DNA of 38,947 bases from Thermoguttaceae bacterium (GTDB lineage: Bacteria > Planctomycetota > Planctomycetia > Pirellulales > Thermoguttaceae). Each line of letters opens with the position of its first letter. The first letter of the stretch is position 1. The stretch lies in contig JAQVHZ010000019.1 of the NCBI GenBank assembly GCA_028695965.1, positions 1-38,947 of the forward strand, given 5' to 3'. The notes beneath the pieces are model-generated. The model was not told the origin of the DNA. It saw only the letters and a program-made list of their open reading frames with translations, and ran no database searches. The translations under genes were made by a program, and so were the position numbers. Of the stretch, positions 22,727-31,480 are shown in pieces.

Positions 22727-23303
22727 ATTTCTTCTCCTTACGCCTTTTACAAGGGCCTGAGCAGAGGATCGAACCGGCGTCGGGCGCGCGTCGAACGCGC
22801 GAACGACAGCGGCGCAGATAATAAGCCTGGGCGCGCCGGTTATGCCGATTCGACAAATCGGAGCGACGGGAAAGACGCCCTGCGCTGCAGCGCTTCTCTC
22901 TCGTCACTCTTATCATAATTCATTGTACGAAAAATTTCAAGCAAAGTTTCTCACAAAATGCAATTTTTCAAGAAATTGTTGAAAAAGATTTGCTCCTTCG
23001 GAGCCGCTTATTTACGGTTGTTTTGCTAATTTCTTCTATTGGGGGAGTTGCAGTCTGCGGAGCTCGGCGGGCGCGGGCGTCGGAGCTGCCGCGGTTTTTT
23101 GCGTTCTTTTCTATTTTTGTTTCGGAAGGAGTTGTTTCCCTAAGACGCCTAATTTCTCATGCCGCCGTTTTAGCAAAATCGATTAGACGCCGCGAGGAAA
23201 TTTTTTCAAAAGACGTGCGCGGCTTATAAAAAACGCGCAAACCCAACGTCGTCAGGTTTGCGCGTCATTATTGATAGGGACCGTGCCGCGCCGAAGCGGC
23301 GGG
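22727..23303. other. intergenic region upstream of hpf
   Basis: No confident gene. A plus-strand frame at 22990-23229 (79 codons) begins like a signal peptide but lacks a ribosome-binding site and ends in a basic, unpatterned tail, so I do not call it. The terminator at 23226-23265 belongs to the minus-strand lipoprotein gene. The stretch 22910-22990 is AT-rich. Confidence 0.5.
23226..23265 (-). terminator. intrinsic terminator of the transthyretin-like lipoprotein gene
   Basis: A perfect 11-bp stem (ACGCGCAAACC/GGTTTGCGCGT, arms 23233-23243 and 23255-23265), followed on the minus strand by TTTTTATAA. It lies just past the stop at 23304. Confidence 0.85.
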
Positions 23304-23843
23304 TTATCGGCGTCCGCCTCCGTGTCCGGAGGTCAACGGCTGCGGAGTAAGATCGACTTCGCCTTCGAGCGCAAATTCAATATCTTTTTTGCCCCCTTCG
23401 GGAACTGTAATCGTCAAGCCGGAAGCGTTCATATCGCCGTATTTAACGGGCAATTCATGAACGATCGTCTGTTCCGGTTCCTCTTGACCCCGATACTTGT
23501 CGGGATTTTCCAAGCGGTCTTTGGCTTCTTCGAGAGAGACGCCCCCTTCGATCTTATCTTTAATAATCGTAACGTAATATTCGGTCGGGTAGACGCCGTC
23601 GCCCGGATCGAGCGTCGTCATCTTGAACGCGCCGGCCGCGTCGGTAATCGCCTGCGCCGTTACCGCTTCTGAGCCGACTTGTTTAGGCGAAAAGACGACG
23701 GTCGCGCCTTCGACGGGAGCCCCGTTGAACGTTACGACGCCATGCGCCGGCACAAGGCCGTCAAGGCGCTTCTTGTTGCAGCCGGTTGCCGCAACCGCGC
23801 ACAGAAGCAAGGCGACGAGCGAAAGAGAAACTAAACGTTTCAT
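23304..23843 (-). CDS. transthyretin-like/carboxypeptidase-regulatory-like lipoprotein
   Basis: About 179 residues. The lipoprotein signal ends at VAATGC. The next ~110 residues form a beta-sandwich of the type found in many small planctomycete lipoproteins: VPAHGVVTFNGAPVEGATVV near 32, then ITDAAGAFKMTTLDPGDGVY, PTEYYVTIIKD and a final SGLTITVPEGGKKDIEFAL. No enzymatic motif is present, so it is probably structural or ligand-binding. The frame opens with two ATGs. AAGGA is seven bases before the second (23843) and one base before the first, so I use the second. It follows the DUF1559 gene by 27 bases, a pairing common in planctomycetes. Confidence 0.88.
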   Translation of the reverse strand: MKRLVSLSLVALLLCAVAATGCNKKRLDGLVPAHGVVTFNGAPVEGATVVFSPKQVGSEAVTAQAITDAAGAFKMTTLDPGDGVYPTEYYVTIIKDKIEGGVSLEEAKDRLENPDKYRGQEEPEQTIVHELPVKYGDMNASGLTITVPEGGKKDIEFALEGEVDLTPQPLTSGHGGGRR

Positions 23844-23870
23844 CAACATATCCTTTCGGTTAATCGGAGA

Positions 23871-24971
23871 TCAAATGGAAGTGGTCGTTTCGCCGGCGTT
23901 GCACGTGCCGAGCGCGCCCCAAACGCCAAACGGGGAGACGCCGCTCTGAGAACCCCAGTACTTGTACCAGCCGGAGAGCCCGGACGTGCCCGCCGTTTCA
24001 CAGTTGATTGTGTCGCTGATGAAACGAACGCTGCCGTCCAACATACCGGCGTTCACGCCGCCGCTGTGATGGCTCGTCGCGGAAATGTAAGCGGCGTCGG
24101 AGAAGTTTGCTTGACCGCCGCAGGAAGGAGAGTTCGGAGGAAGAATCGTTTGGAACATCGCGTTGTTGTACGTGTAGTAATACGCGTTTGCGCCAAGACC
24201 GCCCGTCGTCGCCGTCCCGGCGACATATTGACCGTTCGCGCCGCGTTTGGCCAAGCAGATGTTCGGCTTATAGGACCAAGCGCTCGTGTTGTACGCGAAA
24301 CCGCCGCGGATGTTCATGTTCTGTTGACCGGAACCCTCGGGAGAAGAAACGTGCTCGCTCATCGCGATCGTGTTGCTCAAGCCGTCGGTTACGCAAGTCA
24401 TCGGCCTGCTGCCGCCGCCCCAGTTCGTACCCGCCCAGCTGTCGGTGCGCTGAATCATGCCGAACGCGGAGCGCTGGTTGCCCCAGTTGCCGTATTCGTT
24501 GTTGATATAGTCGGCGTCGCAGAAGCCGTAGTTTGCCGGAGTCGGTCTTGTCGAACCGGTCGACGCGGTCGACGCGTCGGACGGACAGTTAAACGCAGAG
24601 ACGACGCCTTGCCAGCAGGGACGGTTGTTGTAAGGGCTTTGGTACTCGTTGTTCGGGTCTCTTCCGACGTACGCGAACATTTCAGTAAAGCGTTGGTTCT
24701 GTTCGATTTCCGGAAGAATACAAACGAGCGGGGTGAGGTTGCCGTAGCCGCCCATGCCAAATGCGGGAAGCATGCCGTTGTTGCGATCCGAGTAGTTGTG
24801 GATCGCCAAGCAGAGTTGCTTGAGATTGTTCGTACACTGCATACGACGCGCCGCTTCTCGCGCCGCTTGAACGGCGGGAAGAAGAAGACCTATCAAAATG
24901 CCGATGATCGCAATGACGACCAAGAGTTCGACGAGCGTGAAACCGCTCTTTCTAGTGAAGTTGCTTTTCAT
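23871..24971 (-). CDS. DUF1559 protein with prepilin-type N-terminus
   Basis: 366 residues. The start carries a type IV pilin/pseudopilin methylation motif, [20 protein letters not shown], cleaved after Gly and processed by prepilin peptidase. The first helix continues [20 protein letters not shown], then [13 protein letters not shown], the diagnostic DUF1559 opening. The C-terminal part has [20 protein letters not shown], the family's usual closing motif. DUF1559 proteins are hugely expanded in Planctomycetota, and their role is unknown beyond a likely surface or pseudopilus location. AGGA lies seven bases before the ATG. A promoter with an overlapping inverted repeat lies upstream at 25038-25081. 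Confidence 0.95.
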   Translation of the reverse strand: MKSNFTRKSGFTLVELLVVIAIIGILIGLLLPAVQAAREAARRMQCTNNLKQLCLAIHNYSDRNNGMLPAFGMGGYGNLTPLVCILPEIEQNQRFTEMFAYVGRDPNNEYQSPYNNRPCWQGVVSAFNCPSDASTASTGSTRPTPANYGFCDADYINNEYGNWGNQRSAFGMIQRTDSWAGTNWGGGSRPMTCVTDGLSNTIAMSEHVSSPEGSGQQNMNIRGGFAYNTSAWSYKPNICLAKRGANGQYVAGTATTGGLGANAYYYTYNNAMFQTILPPNSPSCGGQANFSDAAYISATSHHSGGVNAGMLDGSVRFISDTINCETAGTSGLSGWYKYWGSQSGVSPFGVWGALGTCNAGETTTSI

Positions 24972-25037
24972 TTTGTGTTCCTAAAAGACCTGAAAAAATG
25001 ACTTAAACAGTCGGACGATCGCCCCTGCCGACGCCAA

Positions 25038-25054
25038 ATTGTTACATTAACAAT
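25038..25054. promoter_or_regulatory. palindromic operator-like site at the DUF1559 promoter
   Basis: A perfect 7-bp inverted repeat around three bases (ATTGTTA CAT TAACAAT). It overlaps the -10 element at 25053-25058 and the likely transcription start, where a bound repressor would block initiation. Confidence 0.45.
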
Positions 25055-25081
25055 GGTAATTTAGATTTGTTGATTCGTCAA
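25053..25081 (-). promoter_or_regulatory. candidate promoter of the DUF1559 gene
   Basis: On the minus strand TTGACG (25081-25076), a 17-base spacer and TACCAT (25058-25053), about 80 bases before the start codon. Confidence 0.5.
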
Positions 25082-25495
25082 TAGGTAGGGGCGCCGACGC
25101 CTGCGATTAGTTGGACGTTTGTTTGGTTCTAACGGTTCCGTAAAATCTCCCGGCTTGGCGCTTTTATCGCCCAGGTCGAAATCTCTTGACTACTCTCGCG
25201 TTATTTTGACGTCGTTTCGCGTCGTTGTGTTGGGAAACCGGACGACGTACACGATCAAACGCGCGAGCTCTGCCAGACAGTCTTCCAGACAATGGGGGCC
25301 TTCATTAACATGACGAACGAACTCATGATTTGTTACTTTGTATTAATAATTTTCCAGAAAACGTCCGCTTCGAAAGAGCAACGACAAGTCGACCATAAGA
25401 GCATAGGCGCGCTTCTCTATTCTTTACCGTCATTGGCGCAGCCGACAAGGAATCTTCAGCGGCGTTATTAAAAAGCTGGTTTTTCAAATAAACTA

Positions 25496-25792
25496 GGCTG
25501 GTCTCTCTATTAACTCAAAGACCGAGTCGCCTCAAGCAATCTCGCGACAATGCGCCAAATACAACGCATTGCGCAGCTCGTCCTTTGGCAAGAATGACTT
25601 TCCATTTCACGATCTCTCGTAACGACGCATACTGGTCAATAACTCCTTGCCGGTCAGCGCGTCATTTAGTGAAACGGCGTCCCATTTGTTTTGTTCGCGT
25701 GGAGACGCGTCTGTTTCTTTCGTCTTTTCAGCCCAATACCTCGTTGCGTGCAACATTCGTGAGATATGCCAGAATCTGCACGCCAGGCGCCG
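25496..25792 (-). pseudogene. possible decayed coding fragment, family unknown
   Basis: One minus-strand frame contains about 61 open codons (FWHISRMLHATRYWAEK, QNKWDAVSLNDALTGKELL), then TGA (25609-25607), 24 open codons (NGKSFLPKDELRNALYLAHC), then TGA (25534-25532) and 12 more (GDSVFELIERPA) before TAG at 25495. The residue mix looks more protein-like than the other frames, but I recognise no family. It could be chance. Confidence 0.2.
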
Positions 25793-25838
25793 TTACGGAC
25801 GCATAACCTCCAAAGAAGCGGAGCCGACGCATACAAAG

Positions 25839-25873
25839 AAAGGCCAAAGCGACTCGAGCCGTTTTGACCTTTT
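25839..25873 (-). terminator. hairpin downstream of ilvC
   Basis: On the minus strand AAAGG-T-CAAA pairs with TTTG-G-CCTTT (one G-T pair) around a CG-rich loop, followed by CTTTG. It lies 40 bases past the ilvC stop codon and is a weak terminator candidate. Confidence 0.45.
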
Positions 25874-25912
25874 TACTAATTTTGCGCTTTTGCAGCCCTC
25901 AGGAATCGACGA

Positions 25913-26929
<1,017 letters not shown>

Positions 26930-27023
26930 CTATATCAATTAAAGTAAACTTCCCAACGTTTGGCAGAACGCAGAGCTTTAAGTTGTGTATATATTAGCGT
27001 CGGACGCGCGAGCGTCGGCGCCC

Positions 27024-27527
27024 TTATTCTTCTTCCGATTCTTCCGATTTGCCGTTGCCGCGCGGAGCCGCAATACAGCCCGATCGCGTTACGCTCGCGA
27101 CTTTATAGGGCTTCAGCGCCGCGATGAACGCGTCGATCTTCGCGCCCTCGCCCGTGATCTGGACGAGGAGCGACTTATCCGCCACGTCGACCACAAAGCC
27201 TCGGAAGATCTGCACGAGTTCGAGGACGCCGCATCGACGCCCATGGTCGACCTCGACGCAAATGAGCGCCAGTTCGCGTTCGACGTGGGGAACGTCCGAC
27301 AGATCCGTCGTGTCGACGACCGTTACGAGCTTGCGAAGCTGAAGTTCGATTTGCTTCATCACGTCTTTATCGCAGTCGACGACGATCGTCATTCTGGAAA
27401 AACGTTTGTCGTCCGTAGCGCCGACCGTCAAACTGTCGACGTTGTATCCTCTGGCCGCTAACAGCCCCGAAACGTGCGACAACACGCCGGGAACGTTCTG
27501 CACCCAAATCGAAAGTACGTTTTTCAT
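27024..27527 (-). CDS. ilvN: acetolactate synthase small (regulatory) subunit
   Basis: 167 residues. The N-terminal ACT domain starts LSIWVQNVPGVLSHVSGLLA and continues RGYNVDSLTVG, then RMTIVVDC and QIELQLRKLVTVVDTTDL, the usual binding region for valine feedback. The C-terminal domain carries RELALICVEVD, then VVDVADKSLLVQITGEGAKI and FIAALKPYKVASVTRSG. The subunit activates the catalytic chain and gives it inhibition by valine. GGATAAGAGAGAG before the ATG acts as the ribosome-binding site. A good promoter lies about 140 bases upstream. The symbols ilvN and ilvH are both used for this family. Confidence 0.95.
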   Translation of the reverse strand: MKNVLSIWVQNVPGVLSHVSGLLAARGYNVDSLTVGATDDKRFSRMTIVVDCDKDVMKQIELQLRKLVTVVDTTDLSDVPHVERELALICVEVDHGRRCGVLELVQIFRGFVVDVADKSLLVQITGEGAKIDAFIAALKPYKVASVTRSGCIAAPRGNGKSEESEEE

Positions 27528-27665
27528 CTCTCTCTTATCCTATCGACGAACTTGCTGTCAACGCGGCGCGCAAGGCTCCGCCGGAGTTGTGGGCGGCCGT
27601 ATGCTCACGCGCAAAACGGCGCCGCGCGGTTAGTCGACGCTTTGCCGCGCGTTTGTAGTCTAGCT

Positions 27666-27693
27666 ATTGTAACGCGCCAAAAAAGCTTGACAA
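27666..27693 (-). promoter_or_regulatory. sigma70-like promoter of ilvN-ilvC
   Basis: On the minus strand TTGTCA (27693-27688), a 16-base spacer and TACAAT (27671-27666). The leader to ilvN is about 130 bases. I see no clear leader peptide or attenuator in it. Confidence 0.6.
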
Positions 27694-27774
27694 GACGTCC
27701 GCCGACGATTTGGCTCCTAAAATCGGCGCGAAGACAGGACGCCGCGCGCCTGCTGACGTCGATTCGAGTCAGCG

Positions 27775-30700
27775 TTACGCGAGCGCTTTGGCGAGATATT
27801 TGCCCGTGATCGATTTTGGATTCTTGACGATTTCTTCCGGGGTTCCTTCCGCGATGATCGTTCCTCCCTGGTCGGCGGCGCCGGGCCCCAGGTCGATGAT
27901 ATAATCGGCGGCTTTCATCACGAGCAGGTTATGCTCGACGACGACGACGGAGTTGCCCGCCTCAATGAGTTCGTTGAGCCCGTCGAGCAATTTGACGACG
28001 TCCGCAAAGTGCAGACCCGACGTCGGTTCGTCCATAATGAAGAGGCAAGGTCCCTTGCGCGCCGAAGAGAGGTACGACGCGAGCTTGAGGCGCTGAGCCT
28101 CGCCCCCGGAAAGCGTGTTGGCAGGTTGACCCAGGCGCAGGTAGTCGAGCCCGACGTCGATCATTCGCTTCAATTTCTGTTGAATCTTCGTTTGACCGCG
28201 GAAGAACCCAAACGCTTCCCGAGCCGTCATATCGAGCGCGGCGGCGATATTCCGGCCGCGGTACAGAATATCTAAGACCGATTGCTGATACCGTTTGCCA
28301 TTGCAGAACGGGCAGCGCATGAAGACGTCGTCGGTGAACTGCATCGGCGTATGAATGTAACCTTCGCCCTTGCAGGAGTCGCAGCGGCCGCCGTCGACGT
28401 TGAAGCTGAAATAGCCCGCGTTGAAGCCGTTCGCCTTAGCGTCGGGCGTGTCGGCGTAGAGGTTGCGGATATCGTCGAAAATCTTCAGGTAGGTTACCGG
28501 ATTCGAACGCGGCGTGCGCCCGATCGGCGTTTGGTCGAGGAACGCGACTTCGTCGATTTCTTCCGCGCCGAGGATCTTGTCGTAGGGCAGCCCTTCGGCG
28601 ACGGCGTTCAAGTCGCCGTCGAGTTTCGTGCAGAGCGCGGGGTAGAGCGTCTCCTGCACGAGCGCGCTCTTGCCGGCGCCGCTCACGCCCGTAACGACGC
28701 ACAGGCATCCTAGCGGAAAGCTTGCGTCGACGTTCTTTAAGTTATAGCCGGTCGCTCCAAAGAGTTCGACGTAATGTTTCGACAACTCCCGGCGCCAAGA
28801 GCCGCCGACCCCGACGCGGCGCCCGGAGAGGTAGCTGCCCGTGAGCGAATCGGGGTCCGCCTTCAGTTCGTCCAGGGTCCCTTCGAAGACGATTTCGCCG
28901 CCCTCTTGACCGGCGCCCGGACCAAGCTCGACGATTTTATCGGACGCCTCGAGGATCGTCTCGTCGTGGTCGACGACAACGACCGTGTTGCCGCGGTCGC
29001 GAAGGTCGCAGATCGATTGGCGCAGCTTTTCAGAATCGTGCGGATGCAGGCCGTTCGACGGCTCGTCGAGGACGTAGAGCATACCGACAAGGTCGGACCC
29101 GAGCGCGGTCGTGAGCCGCGCGCGGCGATTTTCGCCGGAGCTCAGCGTGCTGACAGGCCGATTCAGGGAGACGTAGCCAAGCCCGACTTTATCGAGGTAG
29201 CCCAACCTCGCGCGCACTTCTTTGAACGAGTCTTTAGACAATTCCTTCTGATGAGACGAGAGCTTCCAGGCGTCGACCGTTTTAATGAGTTCGGAGACCG
29301 GCGCGGAGGACAATTCGTAGATATTGCGCCCTTCAATTTTAACCGCCAACGCTTCTTTGCGCAGCCGGGAGCCTTGGCAGTACGGGCATTCGCACTGGAC
29401 TTGCCAGCGATTCAGAAAGACGCGGATATGCATCTTGTATTTCTGATCGAGCAGCGACCAAAGGAACCCGTTCAGACCCTTATAGTTAAGTTGACGAGAA
29501 CCGTTTAGAATCGTCGATACCTCTTTAGGCGTCAATTTTCCAAACGGGACGTCGGTGCGGACGCCCAATTCTTCCGCGCGATTCAGGAAATCGCGCAAGT
29601 GCGAGCGATAGGTCGAGTTGTTCCAAGGCGCGATCGCCCCTTCGAGAATCGTCAGCGTCTTGTTCGGAAAGACGCGGTCCATATCGAACGCCGACCACCA
29701 GCCGTTTCCAAGGCAGATGGGGCACCAGCCGCGGCTGCTGTTCGGGTTGAAAAGGCTAGGCTCGAGTTCCGGAAAGTCGACGCCGCATTCTTCGCAGCGC
29801 AGGCGGCGGCTGAACCCGAAAAGGGTCCATTGCTCGTCCCCGATCGTCTCTTCGATACCGGCAGTCTTGTGTTCCGACCCCGATTCGTCGTCGGCGAGTT
29901 CGCAATTCCCTTCGACGAAAATCCAACATCGAGATTCGCCTTCGTTAAACGCCGTTTCCACGGAATCGATCAACCGTTTTTCATCGGTCTTGCCGATCGT
30001 AACGCGATCGACCACAAAGAAAATAGGGGGAGCGCCGGGGTTCTTACGAATAGCGTCGCGCTTTTTCAAGTAGCGCATCAATTTGCTGTTGTCCCCGTCG
30101 GGATCGAGCATCAGGATTCGAGAGTTCGTCTTCATTTCCAACGTCTCGTCCTCGCGATGAAAACCGTCGTCGGAGAGGTTTTGAGCCGAGGAGCTGCGCA
30201 GACCCATGTCGCCGATCGCTTCTTCGTCGCTCGTCTCCGCCATCGCGCCATAGAGCAGCCGGACGACGCTGAAGGTCGCGGGAAGGAGCGCCGAGTCTTC
30301 GCGAAGATCGAACATTTCGCCGCGCGCCACGCCCCGGTAAAAGCCCCTGTCGAGCCACTCTTGGCGGAACGAATCCCAGCCTGACTGCATACTCGACAAC
30401 GAAGGCGCAAAAGCGATGAGCGCGCGCGAGCCCGAAGGAAGGCTTCTCAGCGCTTTTACGGTCGATTCCGGGGAATAACGCTTGACTTTCTTGCCGCAGC
30501 TTTGGCAGTAAGGCGCGCCAATTTGAGAGAAGAGCAGGCGAAGATAATCGCCGGTTTCCGTCGCGCCGCCGACCGTCGCCAACTTATTAGCGCCAGACGC
30601 GGGCGCCGCGACGGCAATTGCCGGGGGTATGCCTTCGATCGAATCGACTTCCGGCTTGTCGAGCTGCTCGAGACGTTGTCGCACATAAGGCGAGAAACAT

Positions 30701-30894
30701 TCGATATAGCGGCGCTGACCCTCCGCGTACAAGACGTCAAACGCCAGCGAACTCTTGCCGCTGCCGCTCAAGCCGCAAAACGAGACGATGCGGTTGTAAG
30801 GAATATCCAAATCGATCGACTTGAGATTATGCGTTCTCGCGCCTCGCACGGAAACGCAGCCCGATTTTGCGGGCCGATTGCCGGAGTGAGTCAT
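27775..30894 (-). CDS. uvrA: divergent UvrA-family ABC ATPase (excinuclease subunit A or paralogue)
   Basis: About 1039 residues, longer than the usual ~940. It is a DNA-damage sensor of nucleotide excision repair or a paralogue of it. In numbering from 30936: Walker A GLSGSGKS 55-62, CQSC 144-147, UvrB-binding-like GEMFDL near 207, zinc module CEEC 381-384/CPIC 405-408, Walker B YVLDEP 621-626, second Walker A GVSGAGKS 750-757, zinc module CDSC 852-855/CPFC 875-878, signature LSGGEAQRL 942-950 and Walker B FIMDEP 966-971. Odd points: the first ABC signature is LSSGENRRARL, not LSGGEAQRIRL, and residues ~220-305 hold an acidic insert of roughly 70 residues. A TTG at 30936 is in frame, but the ATG at 30894 is likelier. 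Confidence 0.88.
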   Translation of the reverse strand: MTHSGNRPAKSGCVSVRGARTHNLKSIDLDIPYNRIVSFCGLSGSGKSSLAFDVLYAEGQRRYIECFSPYVRQRLEQLDKPEVDSIEGIPPAIAVAAPASGANKLATVGGATETGDYLRLLFSQIGAPYCQSCGKKVKRYSPESTVKALRSLPSGSRALIAFAPSLSSMQSGWDSFRQEWLDRGFYRGVARGEMFDLREDSALLPATFSVVRLLYGAMAETSDEEAIGDMGLRSSSAQNLSDDGFHREDETLEMKTNSRILMLDPDGDNSKLMRYLKKRDAIRKNPGAPPIFFVVDRVTIGKTDEKRLIDSVETAFNEGESRCWIFVEGNCELADDESGSEHKTAGIEETIGDEQWTLFGFSRRLRCEECGVDFPELEPSLFNPNSSRGWCPICLGNGWWSAFDMDRVFPNKTLTILEGAIAPWNNSTYRSHLRDFLNRAEELGVRTDVPFGKLTPKEVSTILNGSRQLNYKGLNGFLWSLLDQKYKMHIRVFLNRWQVQCECPYCQGSRLRKEALAVKIEGRNIYELSSAPVSELIKTVDAWKLSSHQKELSKDSFKEVRARLGYLDKVGLGYVSLNRPVSTLSSGENRRARLTTALGSDLVGMLYVLDEPSNGLHPHDSEKLRQSICDLRDRGNTVVVVDHDETILEASDKIVELGPGAGQEGGEIVFEGTLDELKADPDSLTGSYLSGRRVGVGGSWRRELSKHYVELFGATGYNLKNVDASFPLGCLCVVTGVSGAGKSALVQETLYPALCTKLDGDLNAVAEGLPYDKILGAEEIDEVAFLDQTPIGRTPRSNPVTYLKIFDDIRNLYADTPDAKANGFNAGYFSFNVDGGRCDSCKGEGYIHTPMQFTDDVFMRCPFCNGKRYQQSVLDILYRGRNIAAALDMTAREAFGFFRGQTKIQQKLKRMIDVGLDYLRLGQPANTLSGGEAQRLKLASYLSSARKGPCLFIMDEPTSGLHFADVVKLLDGLNELIEAGNSVVVVEHNLLVMKAADYIIDLGPGAADQGGTIIAEGTPEEIVKNPKSITGKYLAKALA

Positions 30895-31044
30895 AGCCAA
30901 CTTTCTAATGACGTCGTTGTCGCGCGGGCGGCGCAAGTCTTCTTAGGGAAGACCCCTTAACGCCGCGCTTGGGTGGCCGCGTAAGAATAGGCGCCGATCG
31001 AGACGCCTGCGCTTGCGTCTTGATCAGCAACTGTTGCGTCTCTA

Positions 31045-31073
31045 ATTATAGGGCTGTTCTGGTATCCGTCCAA
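31045..31073 (-). promoter_or_regulatory. sigma70-like promoter of the uvrA-family gene
   Basis: On the minus strand TTGGAC (31073-31068), a 17-base spacer and a perfect TATAAT (31050-31045). The leader to the ATG at 30894 is about 145 bases. Confidence 0.6.
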
Positions 31074-31234
31074 TACCCTCCCCCAAAAAAATCCGCCAAT
31101 TTCGCTCGACCCAACTTGACGCGGTAAAGAAGATAGATAACGCGACCGGCGTTCTAAGCGTTAAAGTTTGCGCATTGGACTTGTTTTGCTCATTTTTAAA
31201 AACTCTTGACTTCATCGGGTAGTTTTTTTTGGGG

Positions 31235-31270
31235 AGGGCGCTATAATCTTCTTCTTTAGGGCGCTATAAT
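31235..31270 (+). promoter_or_regulatory. 13-bp direct repeat with TATAAT upstream of ftsH
   Basis: AGGGCGCTATAAT occurs at 31235-31247 and again at 31258-31270, a period of 23 bases. Both copies hold a perfect -10 box. Neither has an obvious TTGACA at the right distance, so these may be two extended -10 promoters or a regulator site. Confidence 0.5.
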
Positions 31271-31480
31271 TGCTGTACGTCAGATTGGGGCGTCTGCGTT
31301 CCGATAGAGTTAGGCGACAGAACGCGCGCCCTTATCCAAAGAGAAACAAACAGATTAAAGACGTCGTTGCGCAGCGCTTGCCAACGGCGGCGAACACATA
31401 AATTGACGAGCTGAGACGCCGTCTAAAGCATGAGCCGGCTTCGAAAGACGCCGCCCCGCGAACCGAATACTGAGGCTATC

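Larger units (their letters stand above)
24972..25912. other. about 0.9 kb without a confident gene
   Basis: Contains the DUF1559 promoter and palindrome (25038-25081) and the ilvC terminator hairpin (25839-25873). On the minus strand one frame between about 25792 and 25496 reads in a protein-like way but is broken by two stops, at 25609-25607 and 25534-25532. It may be a decayed gene. Plus-strand frames at 25119, 25585 and 25647 have no recognisable content. No tRNA or known RNA is visible. Confidence 0.5.
30895..31480. other. divergent uvrA/ftsH promoter region
   Basis: Contains the uvrA promoter at 31045-31073 and, near 31235-31270, a direct repeat carrying two perfect TATAAT boxes before ftsH. 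No gene is seen, apart from possible N-terminal extensions of uvrA (to 30936) and ftsH (from 31430). Confidence 0.6.

Noticed and set aside
22755-22790. GGTTCGATCC on the minus strand, resembling a tRNA T-loop
   Set aside because: The flanking bases do not form a T-stem, and no acceptor, D or anticodon arm can be drawn.
22990-23229. Plus-strand 79-codon frame with a signal-peptide-like start
   Set aside because: No ribosome-binding site, and the part after the hydrophobic segment is basic and featureless. It ends at the terminator of the opposite gene.
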